In this document: one piece after another, positions 58,703 through 64,000 of the stretch
Layout: the number at the start of each line of letters is the position of its first letter
Position numbering within the stretch: position 1 is the stretch's first letter
Source: Microbacterium terregens
GTDB taxonomy: Bacteria > Pseudomonadota > Alphaproteobacteria > Sphingomonadales > Sphingomonadaceae
DNA length: 64,000 nucleotides
Assembly (NCBI RefSeq): GCF_027922045.1
Contig: NZ_BSEX01000015.1
Location: forward strand, 223,582 to 287,581
Reading direction: 5' to 3'
Program-made: the position numbers and the translations under genes
The notes under the pieces: generated by a model
What the model was told of the DNA's origin: nothing
Database searches by the model: none
What the model saw: only the letters and a program-made list of their open reading frames with translations

Positions 58703-59318
58703 ATCTGCGCGGTGCGCCGCAACCTACTTCTTGGCAGGCGCCGGAGGCGGCGGCGGCGGTGGTGGGGCGACCGGAGCCCGTGGCGCCGGAACAACGCCCG
58801 TTTGAGGCTGCGACACGCCCCCCGGCGGCAACGGCGCGCGTGGCGGCGGCGCTATCCCCCTCGATCCGCCCGATCGGGATGGCGGCGGTGCTGGCGGAGG
58901 GGCTGGCTTCTCGCTCATTGATACTGACCACGTTCGCTGTGACAAAAGAGAACAAACATAGAAGAGCGGCGGGAAATGACCATAGCGCGAACCCGTTGAG
59001 ACGTTCGGACCAAGCCGCTACCGGCGGGATATCGTCGTAGAGGGCAGCTCGCCGCGCATCGACCGCCTTACGCGCCGTCGCGAAGCTCACCGTCAGGGCA
59101 AGAAGCCCCAAAACATCGATCGCCCATCCGGCAACCAAGGCATACGGCCACACCGCCTTGGCAAGCGGAACCGCGCTTCCTACAAATGACACAGAAGCGG
59201 CAAATAGCGCCGTGTGTGCAAGTGCAACAAAGCTGTCGCGTGCAGCTTCGTTTTGAGCATGGGCGGTATCCAGAGCTTGCAGCTCATGCTTAAAGTCGTC
59301 GGGCGTTCGCTGATTCAT
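58701..59318 (-). CDS. multi-helix membrane protein divergent from TIR gene, unknown
   Basis: A 205-residue protein. ATG 59318 starts MNQRTPDDFKHELQALDTAHAQNEAARDS-type soluble residues, followed by about four hydrophobic segments (FVALAHTALFAASVSFVGSA, VWPYALVAGWAIDVLGLLAL, LWSFPAALLCLFSFVTANVV). The C-terminal ~75 residues are Ala/Gly/Ser-rich. It faces away from the TIR gene across only 35 bp, so they share a promoter region. Membrane proteins near TIR-type defence genes may be effectors or regulators; that is inference. The C-terminal reading frame is uncertain (see findings). Confidence 0.65.
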   Translation of the reverse strand: MNQRTPDDFKHELQALDTAHAQNEAARDSFVALAHTALFAASVSFVGSAVPLAKAVWPYALVAGWAIDVLGLLALTVSFATARKAVDARRAALYDDIPPVAAWSERLNGFALWSFPAALLCLFSFVTANVVSINEREASPSASTAAIPIGRIEGDSAAATRAVAAGGRVAASNGRCSGATGSGRPTTAAAASGACQEVGCGAPRR

Positions 59319-59352
59319 TATCGAAATAGAACCATAATGGAGGATGTTGGAA

Positions 59353-59724
59353 ATGGCTGATAAGAAAGTGCTCTTCATCGCGTTCGCCATCGAGGATGAA
59401 CGGCAGCGTGACTTCCTCAAAGGGCAGTCGCTCCATCCGCGGCAGCCATTCGAGTTTATCGATATGTCGGTGAAGGAGCCATACGACAAAGACTGGAAGG
59501 ATCGTGTCCGCACGCGGATCAAGCGCTCGCATGGTGTGATCGTTCTGGTCAGCAAGAACTCGGCAGCCTCGACGGGCCAGAAGTGGGAAATCCAGTGCGC
59601 CCAGGAAGAGGGCAAGCCGATCCAAGGCATCTACGCCTATAAGGATGATCGCGCCTCGATCGCGGGCGTCAGCACCGTTGCCTGGAGCGACGCCAACATC
59701 ACCAACTTCATCGATTCACTCTGA
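59353..59724 (+). CDS. TIR-like (ThsB/DUF1863 type) signalling protein
   Basis: A 123-residue TIR-like domain alone. [19 protein letters not shown] begins the fold, [21 protein letters not shown] follows, and the probable catalytic Glu79 lies in [21 protein letters not shown] 59353 has GGAGG nine bases upstream; an earlier in-frame ATG (59344) has none. Such domains make cyclic ADP-ribose signals from NAD on phage infection. It is 13 bp upstream of a caspase-like gene, the pairing of type IV Thoeris. Confidence 0.88.
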   Translation: MADKKVLFIAFAIEDERQRDFLKGQSLHPRQPFEFIDMSVKEPYDKDWKDRVRTRIKRSHGVIVLVSKNSAASTGQKWEIQCAQEEGKPIQGIYAYKDDRASIAGVSTVAWSDANITNFIDSL

Positions 59725-59737
59725 GCCGGAGGCGACG

Positions 59738-60727
59738 GTGCGCAAGGCCCTGATCGTCGGTATCGACCATTACGAGAAAATCGGGAACCTCAGCGGGTGC
59801 GTGAACGACGCGCACTCGGTGAAGGCCATGCTCGAGCGCCACGCCGACGGCACCGTCAACTTCGCTACACCTAAGCTCCTGACCGGCACCGGTCCCGGCG
59901 ATCTGGTCGATCGCGAGGAGCTGAAGGCGGCTGTCCGCGAACTCTATGCCGACGACGCGGACATCGCCCTGTTCTACTTCGCCGGGCATGGCTTCATCGA
60001 GGACACCGGCGGCTACCTCTGCACCAGCGACAGCCGCAGCGGCGACGATGGCCTGCCGCTTTCAGACATCATGACGCTCGCTGCCAATTCCGGGGCGAAG
60101 AACAAGATCATCATCCTCGATAGCTGCCATAGTGGCGCTGCCGGGGAACGTCCCACCCATCCCGCTGCGGAAATCCGCGACGGCATGACCATCCTCACAG
60201 CGTCCACCGCCGAGCAATATGCGATGGAGGTCGAAGGGGGCGGTGCCGGCGTGTTCACCAGCCTGTTCGTCGACGCGCTCGGCGGCGCCGCCGCCAACCT
60301 GCTGGGCGACGTCACGCCGGGCAGCGTCTATGCTCATATCGACCAGTCGCTTGGGCCGTGGAAGCAGCGCCCGGTGTTCGAGACGAATGTCAAAACCTTC
60401 GTGTCGCTGCGCAAGGCGGCACCCCCGATCGCGCTGACCGATCTTCAGGCGCTGGCGAAGCATTTTCCGACCGCCACTTACCAATTCCCTCTCGATCCGG
60501 CATTTGAGCCCGAGCGGTCGGAGGAGCAGAAGAACGACCCCTCCATTCCACCGCCGGACCCGGAGAAAACCGCGATATTCGCGGTGCTCCAACGGTATGT
60601 GAGGGTCAACCTCGTGCGCCCCGTCGATGCACCGCATATGTGGCACGCAGCGATGGGCAGCAAAGCCTGCGAGCTGACTGTATTGGGCGAGCATTATCGA
60701 AGTCTGGTGGAAAGCGGGCTGATCTAA
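59738..60727 (+). CDS. caspase-like (C14) protease, probable defence effector
   Basis: A 329-residue protein. The GTG at 59738 follows GGAGG and begins the p20 fold ([23 protein letters not shown]). The His-Cys dyad is His84 in FYFAGHGF and Cys130 in ILDSCHSGA. After the protease domain (~1-235) comes a proline-rich linker and a C-terminal module (~275-329) with [17 protein letters not shown] and [16 protein letters not shown], perhaps a ligand-sensing or adaptor domain. In type IV Thoeris the protease is activated by a TIR-made cyclic nucleotide and degrades cell proteins. Confidence 0.88.
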   Translation: MRKALIVGIDHYEKIGNLSGCVNDAHSVKAMLERHADGTVNFATPKLLTGTGPGDLVDREELKAAVRELYADDADIALFYFAGHGFIEDTGGYLCTSDSRSGDDGLPLSDIMTLAANSGAKNKIIILDSCHSGAAGERPTHPAAEIRDGMTILTASTAEQYAMEVEGGGAGVFTSLFVDALGGAAANLLGDVTPGSVYAHIDQSLGPWKQRPVFETNVKTFVSLRKAAPPIALTDLQALAKHFPTATYQFPLDPAFEPERSEEQKNDPSIPPPDPEKTAIFAVLQRYVRVNLVRPVDAPHMWHAAMGSKACELTVLGEHYRSLVESGLI

Positions 60728-60728
60728 C

Positions 60729-61007
60729 ATGGCAAAGCCTCTCGCCGCTGACGCCCGTAAGACCTTGGTCGAACGCCTCGCCGCGATCGAACATGAGCGC
60801 TGGTCGCATTGGCAGCGCTACATGCACGGCAAGGCGACCAAACAGGAGGACGGCTCGTTGCTGATCCCCGCCGATCTTGTCGAACGCTGGGAAAAGCAGA
60901 TTGCGACCGACTATGCCGATCTTCCCGCCGATGAGCAGGAGAGCGACAAGGAGCAGGTGGAGCGATACCTGCCCATCATTGAGGACGCCTTTCGCTCAGG
61001 GGAGTAA
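60729..61007 (+). CDS. small RyR-domain-like protein in the TIR-caspase operon
   Basis: A 92-residue protein one base after the caspase stop. LAAIEHERWSHWQRYM near residue 15-30 and YADLPADEQESDKEQVERYL near 65-85 match the pattern of bacterial and phage RyR-like domains, which have been predicted to bind nucleotide-like ligands in conflict systems. It could sense, sequester or tune the TIR signal, or serve as an immunity-type regulator; this is inference. Confidence 0.65.
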   Translation: MAKPLAADARKTLVERLAAIEHERWSHWQRYMHGKATKQEDGSLLIPADLVERWEKQIATDYADLPADEQESDKEQVERYLPIIEDAFRSGE

Positions 61008-61088
61008 TCAGCGTCCGTTCTTGACAACACCAGGCTCATCGCTCATATCTGTTGACGGACGCGGCTCACGGGCTGCCCCAATTCCGAG

Positions 61089-61110
61089 GCCCACGCTTAG
61101 CGTGGGCTTT
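61089..61110 (+). terminator. hairpin after the TIR-caspase operon
   Basis: GCCCACGC (61089-61096) pairs perfectly with GCGTGGGC (61100-61107) around TTA, followed by TTT. It is 81 bp after the RyR-like gene and 20 bp before the DUF3800 start. The short T-run makes it a moderate terminator. Confidence 0.6.
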
Positions 61111-61129
61111 CGCGATTCTGGGGACCTGC

Positions 61130-61963
61130 ATGCTGTATTTCGCTTATCTCGACGAGTTTGGCCACATCGGCCCGTATGTCGCGCGCGACGATCCCGCCTA
61201 CAATGACAGTCCCGTTTTCGGGCTCGGGGGCATGATCCTCCCCTACTCATCCGTGCGGCAATTCTCGACCTGGTTCTACCAGCTCAAATGCAACATGCTG
61301 GCTTGGGAGATCGGGCAAAGCGGCCAGCATCCCGCGACATGGGAGAAGAAGGGCTCGGCCCTCTTCACCAGCATGAACGTCGAGAAATACCGGCAGGTTC
61401 GCACGGCGGCCAATCGCATCCTCAACAAGATCCGCGCAAGCGGCGGGCATGTCTTCTACGTTGGCCTCGAGAAGAACCGCCCCGTCGCGGAGTTTAAGGC
61501 GCAGGCGCTTTACCTCACGGTCCTGGGCGAGGCGATGAAGCGCCTCAACCAATATGCCGATCAGAACGACGCCGATATGGTCATCGTCATGGACGAGCAT
61601 CAGGATCGCGACGCCATCCTGACTCGCGCGAGCCAAGCCATGTATGGTGGCCCCTCCCCCCGGCGTCGCATCATCGAGCCGCCCTTCCAAGTCGAGAGCG
61701 AACGCTACCAGACATGCCAGTGCGCCGACTGGCTATGTGGTCTGGTCGGCCGCGTCGGCGCCTATCAGGCGCGCCCCGACGAATGGGCTGACATGGCTTG
61801 GTCGCAGACCTACTTTCAGGACCGGCTCGACGCGGCATCGGTGCGAAGCTCGATCCGCCTGCAAACGGCCGCTACCGAGGTCGAAACGGTGGAAGCCCTA
61901 CCCGCCGTCGTCGATACAGGTCTCGCACAGCCTGCACCGGGCAACGACGACACGCCGGCCTGA
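61130..61963 (+). CDS. DUF3800 protein (RNase H-like fold)
   Basis: A 277-residue protein. ATG 61130 follows GGGGA and begins MLYFAYLDEFGHIGP, the first acidic motif of DUF3800 (usually DESG/DEAG). VIVMDEHQDRDAI near residue 150 and QCADWLCGLVGRV near 195 are the other conserved blocks; CADWL resembles the family's xADxxAy motif. The fold is RNase H-like and members occur in defence islands, but no reaction is established. The C-terminus is low-complexity. It may be a separate defence gene or part of the neighbouring system. Confidence 0.8.
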   Translation: MLYFAYLDEFGHIGPYVARDDPAYNDSPVFGLGGMILPYSSVRQFSTWFYQLKCNMLAWEIGQSGQHPATWEKKGSALFTSMNVEKYRQVRTAANRILNKIRASGGHVFYVGLEKNRPVAEFKAQALYLTVLGEAMKRLNQYADQNDADMVIVMDEHQDRDAILTRASQAMYGGPSPRRRIIEPPFQVESERYQTCQCADWLCGLVGRVGAYQARPDEWADMAWSQTYFQDRLDAASVRSSIRLQTAATEVETVEALPAVVDTGLAQPAPGNDDTPA

Positions 61964-62033
61964 CTCCGGCGGGTCAATCCGCCGGCATATCACTCGGCCG
62001 GGTCGGACGCATCGTTCCAGCGATGAAGAGGGG

Positions 62034-62049
62034 TGTGCCACGTGGCACA
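62034..62049. repeat. island palindrome, copy 2 (16-bp perfect core)
   Basis: TGTGCCACGTGGCACA is identical to the core of copies 1 and 3; the left flank GG matches them but the right flank (GC) does not. It lies 71 bp after the DUF3800 stop, in a 207-bp gap with no supported gene. Confidence 0.85.
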
Positions 62050-62170
62050 GCTACGCCAGCAAGGAACTGGTTCCCGAGCTGGGGCCGCGTTCGTCAGCTC
62101 GACGATCCAGCCACCCGTGTACGTGGGATCTATACGCCGCTTCGCAAAGCCATTCCCGTAAGGAGGACAA

Positions 62171-62794
62171 ATGCCCGCAGGCCCTGGAACATCTTCCTCA
62201 CCGCGTGAACTCGTCACCAAGGCGTTTGACTCCGCCTTCGTGATCGCCACCATATTAGCGGCCATCTATTTTGCCGGGTGGACCTACAGACAGGCCTATT
62301 TCGGCCGTTTTGCCATCGATCCGACCAATCTTGGCGGTTCGAACATTGCAGTTGCGGTGGAGGGCCTCGGTGCCATTATCACCACAACCGGCGCGTGGCT
62401 TACAGCGATCCTGCCGCTGCTGATCGTGACGGCGCTTACTTTGATTGCCGGCAAGCTCTTCGACCGCGCCAGGGCTGCATCGCATAGGCCGCCGTTTTTT
62501 GATCCTCTGACATTGTTTATGGCTCGGGTGGGGTGCGGGACCATTGTCATCCTCATTGTGGTCGCCGCTGGCCATGTTGCAGGTACGATCCGAGCGAAAG
62601 ACCGCATAGGTAACATCACCCGAGGGGAGGTGTGGATTTACCATCTCGAAGGAAAGCAGGTGTCAGGTATCACGCTGGGGCAATCCAACGACATGACATG
62701 GGTTCTCACCAAAGAGGGTGTGCGGCCCCTCAAAACGGCAGAGATCCAGCTTATAGATGGCGCTCTATTCAACAGGGTTGCTACAGAACGCTAA
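62171..62794 (+). CDS. membrane protein, unknown
   Basis: A 207-residue protein with about four hydrophobic segments (AFVIATILAAIYFAGWTY, VAVEGLGAIITTTGAWLTA, LPLLIVTALTLIAGKLF, GTIVILIVVAAGHVAGTI) and a soluble C-terminal domain of ~70 residues (EVWIYHLEGKQVSGITLGQS). AAGGAGG precedes the start. No family is recognised. Confidence 0.7.
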   Translation: MPAGPGTSSSPRELVTKAFDSAFVIATILAAIYFAGWTYRQAYFGRFAIDPTNLGGSNIAVAVEGLGAIITTTGAWLTAILPLLIVTALTLIAGKLFDRARAASHRPPFFDPLTLFMARVGCGTIVILIVVAAGHVAGTIRAKDRIGNITRGEVWIYHLEGKQVSGITLGQSNDMTWVLTKEGVRPLKTAEIQLIDGALFNRVATER

Positions 62795-62913
62795 CGTCTA
62801 GGATCAGCGTGAAGCCGGGTGCGACCCTGCAAGCACCGCTCCTTTCGCTCTCTGCGCCGACCAAGCCGCCGTACCGCCGTCTCGGCCCTATTGGGTGACG
62901 ATCCTCGCGTGAA

Positions 62914-62935
62914 AGGTGTGCCACGTGGCACACCT
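62914..62935. repeat. island palindrome, copy 3 (22 bp, perfect)
   Basis: Identical over all 22 bases to copy 1 (AGGTGTGCCAC and its inverse). It lies 119 bp after the stop of the 62171 gene and about 300 bp before ardC. No T-run follows. Confidence 0.9.
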
Positions 62936-63071
62936 GATCGAAGCGCCTAGGGCGCGGCGTAAGCCCGTTCGCGCCGCTGCCCTCCCCCGGAGGCCATCCA
63001 GCGCCGGGGAACACCAAGGGCGGCTGCCCTTTCGTTCCCGAACGACAATCGACCGCCCGTGTAATCCGCCA

Positions 63072-63110
63072 AGCGTGGCACTCGACGCCCTGCAGGGCGT
63101 CGGCCACGCT
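63072..63110. repeat. long nested hairpin upstream of ardC
   Basis: A perfect 20-bp palindrome (63083-63102; CGACGCCCTG and inverse) is enclosed by AGCGTGGC (63072-63079) and GCCACGCT (63103-63110), with a three-base bulge. Eighteen paired bases per arm make it a strong DNA or RNA fold. It lies 124 bp before ardC. Confidence 0.8.
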
Positions 63111-63233
63111 AGGGCGGCTCGCCCGCGCCAGCGGTAGATTCTCGCCCTCCCTCCCCATCCCGTTCCTCACCGGAAAGGCAGAGCCGGTTGCTGTTGCGAC
63201 CGGCTTTCAGCCTCAGAGGAAAGGAAGACAATC

Positions 63234-63998
63234 ATGGGACGGATCACCGACAACCGGGCCGACATCTATCAGGAAATCACCGATCAGATGATCGCCATGA
63301 TCGAGGCGGGCACCCGGCCTTGGTCGAAATCGTGGAACGGCAGCACCGCACCCACCATCCCGCTGCGCTCGACGGGGGTTCCCTATCGCGGCATCAACGT
63401 CCTGACCCTTTGGGTTGCCGCCATGACGAAGGGCTATGCTTCCCCGCATTGGCTGACCTTCAAGCAGGCGCTCGCGCTCGGCGGCTGCGTCCGCAAGGGC
63501 GAGAAGGGCTCAACCGTCGTCTATGCCAACAAGATCGAGGTGAACGCCGACAGCAAGGCACAGGAGGGCGCAGAGCGAGGCGAGGATGGCAAGCGTCAGG
63601 TGGCGTTCCTCAAGCGCTACACCGTCTTCAATGCCGAGCAGATCGACGGCATCGAGGCGAAATATCCTGCCCCCTTGCCCGTCATCACCGCGACCAATCC
63701 CGACCAGCGCGACGCCGAACTGGACACGCTCTTTGCCCGCGTGCCCGTCACCCTCAAGCACTTCGGTTCCCAGCCCTATTATCAGCCGAGCGGCGATCAT
63801 GTCGTCATGCCGCAGTTTGCCGACTTCCACACCAGCGACGACTATTATTCGACCCTAGCGCACGAGCTTTGCCATGCGACGGGGCACGTTGACCGCCTTG
63901 CCCGCCCCTCCCTCATTTCCACGAAGCGCGAGGACTATGCTCGCGAGGAACTGGTCGCCTTATCTGGACAGTCTGCGCCGTCCGCAACATTGCAGTAA
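63234..63998 (+). CDS. ardC: ArdC-like antirestriction protein (DUF1738), 3' end disrupted
   Basis: The N-terminal ssDNA-binding domain of ArdC is present (IYQEITDQMIAMIEAGTRPW, PYRGINVLTLW, GEKGSTVVYANKIEV), then the zincin domain with the metal site HELCHATGH near residue 210. Normal homologues continue well past ...EELVA with a further ~50-60 residues. Here the similarity stops near 63958 and a different sequence brings a stop at 63996-63998. ArdC protects incoming conjugative DNA from restriction. The change is probably another insertion starting there. Confidence 0.85.
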   Translation: MGRITDNRADIYQEITDQMIAMIEAGTRPWSKSWNGSTAPTIPLRSTGVPYRGINVLTLWVAAMTKGYASPHWLTFKQALALGGCVRKGEKGSTVVYANKIEVNADSKAQEGAERGEDGKRQVAFLKRYTVFNAEQIDGIEAKYPAPLPVITATNPDQRDAELDTLFARVPVTLKHFGSQPYYQPSGDHVVMPQFADFHTSDDYYSTLAHELCHATGHVDRLARPSLISTKREDYAREELVALSGQSAPSATLQ

Positions 63999-64000
63999 GG

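Larger units (their letters stand above)
62795..63233 (+). other. 439-bp intergenic region before ardC
   Basis: No gene is supported here. It holds palindrome copy 3 (62914-62935), a nested hairpin (63072-63110) and, just before ardC, the purine-rich ribosome site AGGAAAGGAAG. It is probably a regulatory region for the antirestriction gene. Confidence 0.6.
45693..64000. mobile_element. genomic island (left end; right end beyond window)
   Basis: The tRNA-Arg remnant, an adjacent tyrosine integrase, arsenic and metal resistance genes, insertion sequences, probable phage-defence genes and an antirestriction gene together mark this as an integrated island. No second copy of the tRNA fragment was seen before base 64000. 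ArdC-type genes are commonly carried by conjugative elements, so an integrative conjugative element is possible, but no transfer or replication genes are in view. Confidence 0.8.

Noticed and set aside
59353..60727. CBASS or classic ThsA-type Thoeris
   Set aside because: No CD-NTase, SIR2 or SLOG domain is present; the partner of the TIR-like protein has a caspase His-Cys dyad.
58681..62935. CRISPR array
   Set aside because: The three palindromes are 0.9-3.4 kb apart with genes between them, no regular spacers and no cas genes.

Overview
The window is high-GC DNA from an alphaproteobacterium, most likely a sphingomonad (Sphingomonas or a close relative). The evidence is the style of the two TonB-dependent receptors, the many secreted glycosidases, the PTS layout and an alphaproteobacterial tRNA-Arg(ACG) fragment. 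Genus is inferred; no rRNA is present. It divides near 45.7 kb into a chromosomal catabolic region and the left part of an integrated genomic island.

Region 1 (1-44.3 kb) reads as a locus for breaking down glycoprotein N-glycans and using the GlcNAc they release. It holds two TonB-dependent receptors (one cut by the window edge) and many exported enzymes: a LacZ-type GH2, a DPP4-type S9 peptidase, two GH92 alpha-mannosidases, a DUF4982-type GH2, a GH20 hexosaminidase, a GH2 beta-mannosidase, a GH3 xylosidase-like enzyme, a GH125 alpha-1,6-mannosidase, a GH29 fucosidase, a GH84 enzyme and a glycosylasparaginase. A nag operon (nagB-II, nagA, nagF, nagE) imports, deacetylates and deaminates GlcNAc. 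A GntR/UTRA regulator (nagR), a ROK repressor and a ROK sugar kinase flank the enzymes. The GH20-GH2-GH3-GH125-GH92-GH29 run, with a GH3 suited to beta-1,2-xylose and a fucosidase, resembles the nix cluster of Xanthomonas campestris that trims plant N-glycans. Most genes overlap or sit within a few bases. CutC, an SDR enzyme, an old yellow enzyme and a small membrane protein are interspersed.

A ferredoxin-reductase-like flavoprotein (44.4-45.6 kb) and a terminator come next, followed by the 3' half of tRNA-Arg(ACG). This is the apparent left attachment site of an island whose tyrosine integrase begins about 160 bp further on.

Region 2 (45.7 kb to the end) is island cargo. First is an arsenic operon on the minus strand (arsR-arsC-arsB-arsN2-arsH) with a palindromic operator. 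Then comes a metal cluster (CDF exporter, a frameshifted DUF305 lipoprotein, a ZIP transporter and a 5'-truncated czcA). The truncation is caused by an IS5-family element that is itself broken by a nested IS3-family element. Beyond the insertion sequences lie small membrane proteins and a probable antiphage module: a TIR-like protein, a caspase-like protease and a small RyR-domain-like protein, resembling type IV Thoeris. A DUF3800 protein, another membrane protein and an ArdC-type antirestriction gene that breaks off at the window end follow. A nearly identical palindrome occurs three times between genes in this last part.
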